Shown: piece after piece, positions 37,426 to 50,900 of the stretch | Layout: every line of letters begins with the position of its first letter | Position numbering within the stretch: the stretch's first letter is position 1 | From: Ramazzottius varieornatus | Taxonomy: Eukaryota; Tardigrada; Eutardigrada; Parachela; Ramazzottiidae | Length of the DNA: 64,000 bases | Assembly: GCA_001949185.1 (NCBI GenBank) | Contig: BDGG01000004.1 | Coordinates: 3,691,777-3,755,776, forward strand | Direction: 5' to 3' | Made by a program: the position numbers and the translations under genes | Notes under the pieces: model-generated | Databases searched by the model: none | Told to the model about the DNA's origin: nothing | Seen by the model: the letters and a program-made list of their open reading frames with translations, nothing else

Positions 37426-40400
37426 TTAAAACTGCAATATGGGCGTCTCTAGCGTGTACTCCGACCACAAATCTTCGAGTCGGCTCTCGTCGTTGGAGCA
37501 GAAGCGACGGAAATCTGCCAACATCTTATCGAGGAAAGCCTCGTCACCTATAAAGCACAAACTTGGTTCCTGGAAAATTTACAACCTTTTTGCAGAAGAA
37601 TGACAATGCGCGCTGGAAGTTTAAACGTTAGAAGCATCTACCGGTGTTCGCCGCCCGCCACTTTTTCGTTAGGCAATTATTCCATGCCCACCAGTAGCCA
37701 GCCAGTGGTAATGTGTTACAGTCTTCCACCAACTGCTCAAGTTCTTTACTGTTATCGTGAGCAGGGATCATGGCGAACATTCCGCCGGAAACATGGACAT
37801 ATTCCCGCGAGTTTGTCATGACATCGATACGTCGAGCGTTTTCTTGCAGCGAGATGAAACCGAAACGATGAAGGATAGCTTCCTGCATGTGAACCAACTT
37901 TTGGTACACACGCGGGTCTTCTGCGCGTGAAACGTAATATCGGTCAGTACATCAGAAAGGAAACTAAGTCGACAGAACATTCTTACCAGATAAATAATAT
38001 TTAAGACAAAATACGGAAGCTCGGCAAACAAGCTGGGACAAGATTTTTTCCTCAAGTGGCACACATCTTCGTTGTTACCAGCTGGAGCGTGCGCCACTTG
38101 GAAAAACGATCGTGTCGAGACCGAGTTCCCATAATATAAAGCGAGTACACACCAATCTTGACAAATCCATCAAATTTACCTTCAACGTGGAGCGAAGCTT
38201 TTATTATCCCGATAATCCTGTCACATTGCAGGGGCACGAAGATTGGCATTCGGAGAGGGTCCGAGCTCGCTTTGGACGGTAGCGCGAAAGGATCGCCCGG
38301 TACCGGTATCAGGTGAAACCCATTGCTTGGACACCTCCGACCCCAAACTTGCATCAGTTCTATAGAAACCAAAAACACATTAGCGATCTTCTAGTTCGAT
38401 ACTCAAAATACGTCATACCTCCAAACATTGGACCAGATGCCTGCAGCCATTTCAGTTCAATCTCAAAGGCGCAGTCTGGTGTGAAAGTCGAGTGGTAGTT
38501 AGCCACCGCCCATTCTAAGCGGTTGCTTCCTCTGTAGTACATATCAACGTTGATGAGGCAGGACTTCTTGGAAGAGAATGGATATGGGTTGTTACGATCC
38601 AGCGCGGCTTCTGCAGACATGATGCCGTGGTCTTGTTTCAGTAGGCCCAGCTCCCGAGTACGGTCCTCCAAGAAGCGAAGGCGACCCTTGGCAGGGTTCG
38701 CGATAGCGCATTCGATCCAGACTTGATCGAAGTCGATATCACAGTCCTCCAACTCCATTTCTAAAAGAAACAGAATCAGCTGATTGAACGAAGAGATCCA
38801 GATCAAAGTTCTGACAGATACAATAGTTCGTCAATTGTGCAAGAGCAAAAACGTAATAACAAACAGCTTCATACACCTGCATACGCAGATTCGCGTATGT
38901 TTTGCAGTCCACGTGCATGCAGGTACATGATCGTCGTCGACCATTTCGTCCGCTGAGGCAAATGCGAATCATGACTAGTAAATTACCGATAGGGTGTCTG
39001 GTTTCACCAGGTTGGACAATATTGTATAAGTAGAACCCGCAAACAAAGGGAAAGCTTCTTTTGCCCGAAGCATGGACGATAAGACGGTCGGTAATCATTC
39101 GGCTAAAGAGTTCCGAAGCAAGTTCGGAGCATGGGATACCCAAGTTCTCCATTACCCACTCTACAGCCTCATAGCTCAGAAAGAACCCCGGCTGAAGGTC
39201 AGTCTGCTTTTGGAACGTGACAATATTTTCAAAAGGTGCCTTCATGGCTTCCAGGATATCCTGCAGCGGAGACATTACACTCAGCCCGGAAGTTCGTGCG
39301 GGACTTCCCTAAAAACAGAGCGCACATCAAGACGAATGTAAGGCAGGTATACGATAGATTTTACATGCGGGGATGGCACTTCGAGTCCGAGGCTATTCGA
39401 TGCTGCTTTGAAGGCTTCCAGAGACGTGTACTGCACAGCCAGCGGGGAAGGGTTCTTGGTTGGTGCCGACTGTGATCCATGTAAGTCGGGAGACGAGATG
39501 GCATTGAGATGCGTACTTCGACCCAAAAGGCTCAACACTCTGCTCGGTGCTGGCTGACGCTTGGCCGGGTTGACCTTGCGCCCTCTCTGTACTCTCTTCA
39601 TTCGGTTACACATCTCGATCACCCGCATGAAACCGTCACACATCGCGTCATACTCTTCGGGAGAGCGATCGAAGAGGTTCCATATGTCACATCTTGAGTT
39701 AGACTGGTCATCGGAAATCTTCTTGATGATGCTCTGGCTACAAGGCAGCACAAAGTACTGGCCCTTCCAGCATTTCATCTGTGGATGCTCCAGCGGATAG
39801 TCCCCTCGGCCTTTTGTCAGGATACAGAAGTCGAGGTAGTTCCAGTTGAACTCTTCGAATCGCTCGTGAGAGAACGTGACCCATGAAACTTCATAGCGAT
39901 TCATATCGGGAACCATAAACCTGCATAATTGTACAATGCTGAAATGGGAGCTCGGCAAACAAATTGACCGGATCGTTTTCTCAAGTGGCGCACATTTTCG
40001 GTGATACAGTATCGACTGCAAGCTTGCGCCACTTGAAGAAAAACGATCTGGTCGAGCTTGCTTGCCGAGCTAGTCCCAAATTTCTTGATCTAATTTGAAA
40101 ACTCATGTCTGTTTCTTCCCTTTCTATTTTCAAATTTTTCGGTATTCCGACCTGTATTTGTAGTCGATGCGTGGGATACGGTATGGATGTCGCGGTGTGA
40201 AGCGTGTGACGGTGATGTTTGACAGGTCCATTCTGATCCTGTGGAAGACTCTTCCCAAAGACAGAAAGCACTGCTCGGACTGCGTGTTCAAATGTGATTT
40301 ACGACTAATCTTTTCCGAAACGCGGAAGTCAGCGTCGACTGTGTATGTCTTCGAGCCCGAAATTAGCTGAAACCCTTGCTGAAGTCTTTGACACATCAGC

Positions 40401-43400
40401 TCTTCATACAACTCCCGTAGACTTAACGGGCGCGAGTAGTATCGACTGGGTTCCTGGGCGTCGCCCTGAGCGTGGTTGACAGGACTCATGTCAGGTTCTT
40501 CAGGCAAAACACTGTAATCAGACACTAGGTAGTCGTTTTGTATGGCTCGACGATCTGGAAGGTAGTCGGTGGTGATGGGGAGGGAAGCTGGAATGGTCAG
40601 GGCTTTCCAATCAACACCGGTAGTCATGTTGGGCGACCACTCCATCTCACCGGTGATACCCCAAACGTAAGACTTCTTCGTGCCGATGGTTTTCTTGTGT
40701 TCGTTACCCCAGATGCCGGTCGACAGCGCCGGGCTTCCACGGACGTCAGAGGCAGCTCGGTTAGTCTTGATCCGCCTTGGAGACTTGACGGCCGCGTCAG
40801 AGCCTCCAACTAGAACACAACAGCATGTTGGAAGACCGGCAAAAGTAACCAAAGCAGCCATCTGTAACGCACCTGCATACCATGGTCCCCATATTTACGA
40901 CGGAAATATGCAGGTGTATGACACGACTTTGGCTTGGTCGCACTTCTACCACTGTTAGGCAACTTCATCAAAACTTAACGAAAATTCCAATGTGAAATCA
41001 AGTGAAATTCACGTCGCGACGAACCTCCAACTTCCTCTTCGATGGTGGAGCCTTCGTCGCCATCGCCATCTCTAATCGGCTCACTGTTTACACGATCGCC
41101 ATCGTCCAACGGGCGAACCCTCGAGGAAGGTGACTCTGTGTCCCTGGCGCCGTCACTTGCTGGGCTCTTCGACAGTGTGTTTTGAGCATCTTCGGAGTGA
41201 GAAGTACCGCGGAAGTGATGAGTTTGCACTGCAGCACCGGAGGTGTCTGTCGGAAAGATGTCCACCCACCTGCGCCTGTTCGACGTCAGCTTGACCGGGA
41301 TCTTTGAAGGCGCCAGAGGGTTGATGAGCGATCGCTGATGTCGCGGGTTGGGTGACTTGGTGGGCTTCCTCTGTTGATCCGAGAGAGGCTGCTCGAGAGG
41401 CTTATTCTCCAAGATCTTGGTTGCGTTCGGGCGAAGAGCTGCAAAAATAGTGAGATATATAAAGAAGAGTTTTGACTATGACAACTACGTTTTCGTCTGA
41501 GATTTTGATCAGTTTTCACTCACGATTGGCAGTTTCTAAGGACGAAGAGAGAAGGAAAGATCCATGGACAGCTTCGACTCCAGAAGCCACCTGAGTTCTT
41601 GATTCACCCAGAAGAAACTTTTGGGCGAAGTTGACTGGTCCCGCAGCGCTTTCCGAGAGTCTTCTTCCGCCGCGAGGACGATTTCCCTGTAGTTTTCCCG
41701 TATTCTTGTTCTTGCGACGATTTGGCGTCGAAGCCACATCAGTGTCCATCTTTTCCGTCGGTGCGGGTTCTTCCATCAACGGAGTACCGTTATGTATTGC
41801 GGCAAGGACTTTTTCTGGAATCCGGATGCGCGGTACAAAAACATGCGGGTCTGCCTAAGATACCAGAATACCAACTAGGAAAGTCGTGATGAAAACGTAC
41901 TGTTTCAAGACGAATTCACTATACAAGAAAATGAAGTGTTCTGATACTCAAAAAATTCGGAGCTCCCCAACGCAAACTCGACAAGACTGTTTTTCAAGCA
42001 GCGCATGTCTTCAGTGTGATTGCCTAAGAGGATGCGTTACTTGGAATGAAAATTTTGTCGAGCTGTCTGCCAAGCATCCAATTATCAGTTTACAAGAATA
42101 TAGTAAGATACAAAGCTAAATTAATAGATATGTTTCATAGTGGTGACAAGCTTACATCTTTCGATGTGTAATACGAGTAGTTAAGCCAGTTCGGAATAGC
42201 GTAGTCCACCGGCTCCTCGATGCCCGATTTCTTCCAGTTGCGCTTGTTGTGCAGGATGAAGAGCGGTACCACGTGCAGTGGCTGTTCTCCCATGAAAACC
42301 AAGTCATTACCGATTCCGTAATCTATGGACTTTTGCTTGGTCAAAGTCAGAAGCTCTCGGTCAACTTCGAAGACGCCCGTCGACGGTGTGATCACGACAC
42401 ACATTTGGCCAGTGCGTTCAAAGCTTCGATCCACGGTGTGCTTCTCGAACACGTTCAGGCCCATATTGAGCACTTCTAGCACATTCCCTTCGGACGCGGA
42501 GCTGTTGTATGCGCGAGGAAGCTGCACCCCGGGATGGTTGTGAAAGTTCAAGACTGTTTTATTGTATGAATGGAAGATGGTTTTGAGCTTAATCAACGCG
42601 AAAGTCCAGTCATCGTACTTCTCGTTCTGGACTACGATCCGATAGAAGTCTTCGTAGAAACGGTCTTTGTAGTCTCGTAACAACCCTTCCCGCATTTTAC
42701 AAGGAAATTCTTCCAAACTGTCGGCATCGTAGAAGGTACGAGAAAACATGACAATCGTTACGTCATGGTTAGCCTGTTGCTTCTGCCATTTCTTGAAGAG
42801 GTCCGTCAGGAATCCCTTTATCGATTTCTCAAAGTACAGATCTCCGTAGTGGTCGAACTGCAACAGACACGCTTAACTAACATACTCGAACTCTATCTGA
42901 CCCACAACAATTTCTGTACTCGTACAAATTTTACCTCCCACATTTCGACGCTCATCTGCAAAAATCATCTCGTTCATATTTACTATACACCGTACTAGAC
43001 ATAATTCCGTGATGGTAATTTGATGCAAGTATTACCTGTATGAAGATGTAGACGTTCGCGGTCATGGAGCGGTAAACGATTTTTGTGTTTTCTCCGATAG
43101 TTCCACAGGCGACGCGACCACCTTTAGCCCACATTTCATGAACGGTAGTTCGACCACACCCAAACTCCAGCTTCTTGTGAAGATGAGCACACGAACCAAC
43201 AAGCGCATTGCGGTTCCGCCACATATCGCTTCGGCTAAAGTACTGGTCCTAAAAGCCCAGCACTCGATCACCTAGTACATAGTAATTCAACACAAAAGCA
43301 TAGCGGTAGGCCGCGGAGGACCAACCTTCAGGGTCAGCTCCAGGAGGTTCAGTTCGACTTCCTTGAATGGCACCGGCTTCACGATAACGTTCTGGTACGC

Positions 43401-43995
43401 TCTTAGCTGAAAAGTCTTTGCGATCGAATCCTCCACCGAAATCGTGTCTGGAGCAGACAAGTTGTTTCTGGTTTTGCAGAGTCTTTATAAGGCTTCTAGA
43501 ACCTCGTCTTACTAACGGACTGACTTACTGTGGCCCACATCCGCCCTGAAACTGGTGTTCTTCACTTGAAGCAGAAGCCGGCTGAACTCGTCTTCCACAT
43601 GATAAATTTCAACAATATCTCCGTCTTTCAGGTCTGGAAAATCTCGTGCGCTCAACCGTAGCTCGTCTCCACCTTTTGTTTCTTCTGCAACAAGGCAACG
43701 ACGTCACAGATTCATAATTGGAAACTCTAACATCCCGCAACTGACGTAGGACGTCATTCATCAAACTACTGAAAGTGGAAATCAACGTGCACTGCGAGGC
43801 TGGCTCATGACGTAACCATCGAAATGAAAACAGCTGATAAGTCAGCTGATCCATGTAAAGTTCCATTCACGACAGAGACAATAGCATCTCCAGGTAAGGT
43901 CGTTCCTCACCTCCCGGCGTTCCCGCTCGTCCCATCGTCACCGTGTGTATCTGGAACTTGCAGATCCGCATTCCTATCGGCGCGGATCCGTCCAT
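37426..43995 (-). CDS. DEPDC5: GATOR1 complex subunit DEPDC5 (Iml1)
   Basis: A multi-exon minus-strand gene. N-terminal blocks: [54 protein letters not shown]; then [17 protein letters not shown] and [13 protein letters not shown]. The Iml1 domain follows at 42860-42135 ([43 protein letters not shown]-like, [20 protein letters not shown]). Next are [18 protein letters not shown] (near 41310), [20 protein letters not shown] (near 40600) and a structured block ending in [18 protein letters not shown]. The DEP domain is at 39200-39030 ([16 protein letters not shown]). C-terminal blocks [16 protein letters not shown] and [12 protein letters not shown] match the vertebrate protein end to end. DEPDC5 with NPRL2/3 is the GAP for RagA/B and inhibits mTORC1 on lysosomes when amino acids are low. 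Two introns carry MITE copies. Divergent from NXF1. Confidence 0.96.
38015..38130. mobile_element. MITE-like palindromic element, family A, copy 1
   Basis: Inside a DEPDC5 intron (about 38178-37921). The outer arms pair (GGAAGCTCGGCAAAC against CCGAGTTCCC) and the inner arms contain CAAGTGGCACAC against GTGCGCCACTTGG, forming a long imperfect hairpin. No coding capacity. Confidence 0.85.
39946..40077. mobile_element. MITE-like palindromic element, family A, copy 2
   Basis: Best preserved copy, in a DEPDC5 intron (about 40142-39919). The left arm, GGGAGCTCGGCAAAC to CAAGTGGCGCA, pairs with the right arm GCGCCACTTG to TTGCCGAGC-TAGTCCC. It is flanked on both sides by AAAT (39942-39945 and 40078-40081), a likely 4-bp target-site duplication. 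Confidence 0.9.
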
Positions 43996-44740
43996 CGTGA
44001 TTCGTGACCAGCTGATTGCTCAAAAGTCAACATAGATCGAGAACACTTCCACCATCGGAATAACTTTTCTTCGCCCTCAAACTGTGCAGCGGAGACAGAT
44101 GCATCTTGCCGCCGTTTTCAAGCTGTAATAGAAGCTACACTAAATGCACGAGAAAGTCCTTGGTAAAGCCTGTGGAAAACAGCAATTCGGTGCAAAGTTT
44201 CAAACTCCAAAGTTTTCATCCATCAGTGGCGTAGTCCAAAACGAAAACAACCGAGCTACATGGGCCAGCGGCAGAGTAGAACAGTAAGGCGTGGCCAGAT
44301 GACGTCACAGGGAGCGAGTACGAAATTAAAGAATAGTCGAGAGTTTGCGAAAAGTAAAGTTCGCCTTTGGGGCCTCCCGGGGCTAACGCAGGTCACTGCT
44401 GAACGCTCATGACCTGAGACTCTCACCTGTCTGAGATTTTCGTGTCTGACTATGACAGGCTCTAACTTCATCGCAGATCTTCGGAGCTCGGACATATCTT
44501 CATCGACGATCGCAGCCTCACTTCACATTGCGCACATCCATTCCCTTTGGCCCTGGGGGAGCAGATCGTGCCATAGTGTTCCCACTCTGAGAGGACAGCG
44601 AGTCTTAGAAGTTTACACAGCGCAGTGAAGCTGTGTATTCCGCCTTCAGCTGCTATAACCATCGTGATCGTGTCTCGATACTAGATACTGATTCTGCTTA
44701 CCTTATCTTCTCCGCTTCGCACTCAATGAGCTTTCAGATC
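43996..44740. promoter_or_regulatory. Divergent promoter region DEPDC5/NXF1, with a consensus CRE
   Basis: 745 bp between the start codons of DEPDC5 (minus) and NXF1 (plus). It contains the palindrome TGACGTCA at 44300-44307, a perfect cAMP-response/ATF site, roughly midway. No other element was firmly identified. Confidence 0.55.
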
Positions 44741-47604
44741 ATGGAGGACGACTATGGAAAGTTTTACAGCAAGAATGGAGGGGATAGAATGGCCCTCCGT
44801 GCCGGACGATTTGGACCACGTCGGAAACACAGTACGTAACATATCGCTCCTTCAAGCTGCCTCTGTGAATACCTTTTTAGATATCGTTCTGGTCTTTGTA
44901 GCGAGTATGCCGTACAAGCTGGATCGAGAAGGCGACGCTCAGATGGGAGACGGACCACCCCCTTCCACTTCCACAGCAACTATCGAGAATCGGGAGCCGC
45001 GCTCAATGTATGCCGTTTGTTTCTTTGGTTGACCGTAGCTTGCTCTTCTGACAGGATCGATCTTGCTTAAAGGGGCTTAAATCCCGGTATGGGACGACCA
45101 ACGGGACGTGGACGAAGCACATCCGTGACGATACCAGCCAAAGGAGGTAACGTTTATGTTTTGGTTACCAAGTTATCTCGGTACCCAAACGTGATGGGCT
45201 GTTTTGCTTGCCCTACCAGATGTGTTTTCTCGACTTGGGGCTCGACCTGGCAGAGAGTCGTTTCCAGTGGGAGCTCGTGGTCGAGAACGACCACGCATCA
45301 TCCACCATGGTGGCCGTCGTCCAGTAGCTGACTGGTTCAAAATAAAGGTGAGCTATTGATGTTCATTAGCCAGCAGTATTCTACTCATCTTCAATCATAT
45401 GTTTCGTCTATTCGAGCGTTATCACTACTTTGGCTGAACGGAATCGTATAATTTCTTTGATCCTTTTCCAGTTGCTCGGGGCAGCGCAGGTTGATCGAAA
45501 CTGGGTGATGAAATCCCTTCAGGATCAGCTCACCATTCCTCTCACTCCTGTGCAGGTCTGTCCCTTCACGCATTCATACTGTAAGACTGGTACGTGTTTT
45601 GTCAAGATCTAATACGATCCCAGGTGGTTACGGACGGAAACTCGCTTGTGTTCCATGTCAACAGTCGTCCACTGTCCGAACAGCTTCGTGGACTTCACAG
45701 AGTACTTACGTTTCCAACAGGAAGCAAAGTTAGTCCATCCTGTACAACAATATTATCTAAACTTTCTTGGCCTGTGCCACTCTGAAACTACAGTTCCCCT
45801 TTGAATTTCCAGATAGCAATCCAAGTCAACAACTCTCAAGCTCCGACACTTCATCTTGACGACAATGTTAAAGAAAAGATCAAGTCCGTCATGGCTTCCC
45901 GCTACAACCCCGCAATGAAGTTTCTAGACCTTCGAAACTTCGCCGAGGACGCCGAGTTCAAGAAGGACAACCTGAGTGTCCATCTCACTCGTCGGAATAT
46001 CATGACTGCCGTAGTCGACCTGATCATCTCCAACGTGTCAGACCTGCAGTCTCTCGACCTCAGTGGTAACAAGATAAACGAGCTCAACGCCTTCGCTACT
46101 CTGGGTGGGAAGATTCCTCTGAAGACTCTGAACCTCAGCGACAACGTCATACCTCGCGTGTACGAGATCGACCGACTGAAGACCTTCACTTCACTGACCG
46201 ACCTGGACCTCTCACGGAACCCGGCTCGGGGAGAATACAGGGATAACTCGTCGTATGTGGAGAATGTCCGAAAGAGACTGCCGAACCTGCTGAGGCTGGA
46301 CGGTGTGCTGCTACCGAAGAAGATTGGCTTTGACGCACCAGTGAGAGCTGCATTGCCGGTGCCCACTCCCTTCCATGTACCTAATGAAGAGGCAAAACAA
46401 CAGCTGACCACTTTCGTACAGCAGTTTTTCCAGTGCTATGATACACAGAGAAATCATCTGACTGCAGCTTATGCAGTGGATGGGCAGTTCTCTTACCAGT
46501 ACACCTTGTCCAGTGACAGGTAAAACCATAAGGTCGATTCTCTGAAAATCAAACTTAGATCTGGAGCAAAAACGATGTTCAGCGCATTCGTACTTCTGCC
46601 CTTGTTCTACGATGTATCCGTCAAGGCCGTGCTCGGCGCGGACTTGACAAGTGTTGCTGTAGGAAAGGGGCACAAGTGCGCACGAAATATACCTCCTCAC
46701 GTCTGTCAGGTTCTGTTGTAGTACGAACTGAGTTTGGTTGTTGATTCTGCAGAACGTCGGCCTACCAAAGTGGTCGTAACCTTCAGTTTATCGAAGAAAA
46801 CTCGTGGCGAACCAAGCGGCTTCACATTGGTCCCACAAACATCGTCAGTTTCTTCAACACTTTACCATCCACAGCCCACTTGTTTGAATCTTTCACTATG
46901 GACGTTTTCTTCAATGAAAACTCTTTGGTTGGCTTTGCTGTTGCTGGTCTCTTCCGAGAAGGTCAACGTATTTCAGTTTTTGGTTATTTTCTTTGGCGAG
47001 TGAGATGACTCCGAATCTTGTTGCAGACTACGTCAGCCCTACAAAGAAAGGAACGCTTCGGTCGTTCTGTCGAAATTTTGTGGTGAGAATCGATCCAAAC
47101 GGGTAAGACTAAGACTTTCTTTCCTGATCTTCAAAGCTGCTAATGCATAATAAGTAAGCCTTTCATTTTTAGGTTGAGCATTATCTCTGACACGCTAAGC
47201 ATTGCAAGTCCCACGCTCGAGCAAATGAAGCAGTTTGGCAATGTCGCCGTTGTAAAGCCCGAAAGTATCCCTCACCCATCAGCCTCACATGCACAGTCAC
47301 CGCAACCGACTTCGTCTCATGCTACTGACGATAGTATGAAGGAGTTAATGGTGGCGCAGTTCGCCAGGGAAAGCGGGATGAACCTACACTTCAGCCGAAT
47401 GTAAGTCCCTCGAATCGATCATTAGCTTTGGGTTGTCGCAATCGCGTAATCCGAGAAGGAATGGTAATGAGTAGAGAATGCTAAGCTTGTATCTTGCGTT
47501 CCAGGGCTCTAGACGACAATGGATGGGATTACGCAAAAGCTGCTACGGTCTTCACTGAGCTTCGATCCCAGAATAAACTTCCGGCGGAAGCGTTTGTCAA
47601 ATAA
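44741..47604 (+). CDS. NXF1: Nuclear RNA export factor 1 (TAP)
   Basis: About ten exons from ATG 44741; the first (44741-about 44831) joins an exon with YKLDREGDAQMGDGPPP, matching the linker of vertebrate NXF1. An Arg/Gly-rich RNA-binding stretch follows, then the RRM-like domain (DWFKIK, NWVMKSLQDQL, LVFHVNSRPLSEQLRG). The LRR domain is at 45830-46320 (LQSLDLSGNKI, LKTLNLSDNVIP, LTDLDLSRNP, RLPNLLRLDGVLLP). The NTF2-like domain (FVQQFFQCYDTQRNHLTAAY, then HIGPTNIVSFFNTLPST) binds p15/NXT1. The C-terminal TAP-C/UBA domain (ESGMNLHFSRMALDDNGWDY) binds FG nucleoporins. The protein ends AEAFVK, like the vertebrate VAFMK. It carries bulk mRNA through nuclear pores and binds constitutive transport-type RNA elements. 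All four domains are present. Confidence 0.95.
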
Positions 47605-47925
47605 GAAGAACCGGCTGCTGCAGTTTTTACTCTCGCTTTTGAGTGGTACATTAGTTACTGTAAGCAAATCTTTCTCACGTGGACATTTTCCGGAATGCAT
47701 ACTTTCTTGTGTTGCTGTTCGGGCAAACTTGTTCTCACCAAGTAAAAAAGACACTGGAAATTGACCATATTGGTGCATAAGCTGCCATAAAAAAATCAAA
47801 CGGTGAAAGCATTTCCGGTTCGAGTTAGGGTAGTGAATAACAGTGATCAGTTAAGAATACTTGTAAAGTGAAAATGTTGGCGCAAAAAATTGGCAGGAAA
47901 GCCGAACGGGTGCTGAACTGAAAAC
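47605..47925. other. Convergent spacer NXF1/ACBD3
   Basis: About 320 bp between converging stop codons, holding both 3' UTRs. No further feature seen. Confidence 0.5.
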
Positions 47926-50900
47926 TCATCGGGTGTAGTACACACGGTAGTAGAGGGTTTTCGAGCGCCACAGGGAGAAGGAATTGTCGAACTTTAGCAA
48001 ATATACTCCTTGACGTGCTGGATAGAGATGGCTTCCAGCCACAACTTCTTCGTGACAATCGCGACGATAAACCGGAATAATTTCATCAATCGGCACACCG
48101 GATGCATTACGCCCCGCGGCTGACGCCGGACCTTTTTCCGGATCATTTACTGCAAAAACACATCCAGATAACATTAAACTGTCGAAAGCGCGGCTTAGAC
48201 ACATCGCTCATATACTGTACGTGCCTCCTTCGATACCTTCCCCGTCCAGGTCCTCGTCCTCCTCGTCGCTCTCCGATACATGGATGGTAACACGACTATC
48301 ATTTCCGTTCTGGCTCCATTCGAAGAACAGCCCGAAACCGAGATCGTAACTACAGCACATAGGATCCATCAACTTTCATAACAAGGAAATTCAGTAAAGA
48401 TATCAGTTGGGAGACTGGCAAACGAAACATACACCACCCTGGCGCACGCTTCCAGGCTCCAGCCAACAATAAAAGTGTGCACATCTTCGGATGACAATCT
48501 CGTATGTTTCGTTTGTCGACCTCCCAGATTCTTAATCTTTGAAATTTATCTTCGTTTATATTCGGGAAAGTGGCACACGTAGAACAGTGAGCTGAGGTTT
48601 TCGATCGTTCCAAGGCGAAATGTCATGAGATTGATACTTATGAACGTATGGTCGTCGGTCTAAAGTAAATCGATAAATCATTAACAACACCTACCTGTCC
48701 GTGGCGAATTCCCAGAAGAGATAGTTTCCTTCTGGATGAGTCGGCACGCGGATGGTTACCGTCTCGCCCTGGCCCACCTTCAGGATACCCTCGGCTCCTT
48801 CCTTCTTGACAGAGTCTTTGAACTCTTTGATATCTTTGCGGGTCCAGATCGATGCGGCTTGGATGTTGGCTCCGACCCCCGATCCTAGAGCCATCACGTC
48901 TCCTTCGTGCTCCACTTCATTACCACTGGCATCTTCTCCTAGAAAACAGAGTTTGCTTTGACTGTTTACAGCCGACAAACACTAGACTAACGAAGTGTCT
49001 CAAACCTGCTTGATCGACAGGGTTTTCGTTGAGGACATGGCTGGTATCGCCGTTCGCCAGCTGCTGTCCGCCTTTGGCTTGGAACTCCATCCAGTATTTC
49101 ATATACTGCTGGAAATGCTCTTCCTGGAGTCTCTCTATCAGAAGCTTTTGCTGTAACCAGAAAGAAAGGGACCGTCAAAACGAGGAACCAAAAGCCAAGA
49201 GTGGGATCAAGATCCGACGATGTAACGTGATCTTTTTGCAGATGCATCAGATGATTTACTTCAGCCACAACATCTCAGACATGCCTGGCCTAATGACAGC
49301 AACGCTACTTATTTGTGCAATTATCGATTTTCTTACAGTGATGTATCTTTCCTGCTTCTATGCTTCCACGGTCTCTAGGTTTCCCGACTTGACATACGCC
49401 GCGCTACACACACAGAGAGAGAGAGAGAGCTTCAAGGGTCTGATCTATGCACTACGTAACATAACAGATCAAGTCGATTTTGTTCCATCGTGGTCTTCCT
49501 TGCCTCCATGGCCTCAGCCAGCTTCCCTGTTTTTACCGGCAACGACACCGAAGCCTTTGTTTGGAGCCTCTGGAGAAACCCTCTGTTGGAAATGCAGCCG
49601 GAAGTAATATCCGGCCGGCTGGATACCACATAAAGGATCGCCCGCTTGCAAATGAAAGCTCAAAGTTGTTTTACGTACTTGCTGCCCCATTATGCCATGG
49701 TCTCGGTAGGCTGATACCCAGACACCTGTGCGTAGCAAGACGATCCGCCAAAACCAAGCAAAGAGGAACAATAGATGGGCGAATCCACAACACGTAGTGT
49801 AACTCGAAATGCTCAACCAGCCAAAACGTCGTCATATGTGAACCATAAACCTTCCTAGTTTATTTACCCGCTTTTCTATTTACCCGCTTTTCCAGATTTC
49901 TTGCAGACTACACGGGTCTTCCTTTCTGGATCTCTAGCGCTATGCGGTAGACGTCAAATTTTTAGAATCTGGAGCTCTTCTAAACGTGCGCATAATCGAT
50001 TCAACCGTCCTGGACGACCTACTGAGTTTATCCGATATATTTCTGTAAGTCCAACTCGGGCTGGATGTTCACCGAGTTCAAAGCTAACGAGTCCCGAGCG
50101 CCAGCAATTTTGAGTTTGCACGCAGCATAGCTAGGACGATTAAGGCCCCATCAAGCATTTAAATCACGCGGGAACAGAGCGGATTTGGAATACAGATGCG
50201 ATCCGTAGCCAGATGATAGCTTTATCGCTCCCGGCGTAAGTCCTAACTACATCACAACCATGCTCGCGCGTTCTCCTAACTCAAACGAAGATTTCGGCTA
50301 CTACTGAGAAGGTCTTTTAAGAGATACGACCCTGAAGGTGACTGATCGTGAACATCAAACGTGATGTAAATTAGGCGATGTTGTCCCGTAATTGCTTGGG
50401 CCTCGCCTTCTTTCAACGTTTACTGTCAGACTCTTCAATCACGATTGTTGCTTGCCGTAAACCGCATGGAGAATGAAGGAACAGGAAGGCTCTCGAACAA
50501 AAACTTGTGCTGTCAAGTAACAACGTCGGCAATTTTGTCAAGATTGTGTGCGTGTCACTCACACATCATGCGCATCCAGGACGAGTGGCAAGCCAGAGAT
50601 CGATGCCCATGCCTAATGGGATCATCCGGGCCAAGACCGCGTTTACCCAATTTCTTCCTTTGTTCCCCATACTGCCCCTATCTGATCTATCCTTCCTCGA
50701 CCAAAGAAGCCCTCTTAATTTTCCAGCAGCGCCTTCATTGTCCGCTGAATTACGCTAGGCCTCTCATTGTAAATTGGTCCCCAAAGTCGACGATCGAGAA
50801 CCTGACCCTCGAAACTTCGCACTTCCCTCTCAGTTTCCTCTCGGACAGCCCTTCTCTCCCGACACGACAACAAACTAACGAATGTACTTTAGACGTACCT

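Noticed and set aside
45902-46411. A 169-codon minus-strand frame opposite NXF1
   Set aside because: Antisense shadow of the LRR-coding exon of NXF1.
49029-49607. Plus-strand 192-codon frame with a hydrophobic segment in ACBD3
   Set aside because: Overlaps an ACBD3 exon antisense and runs into its intron through a dinucleotide repeat; no start or splice support for a nested gene.
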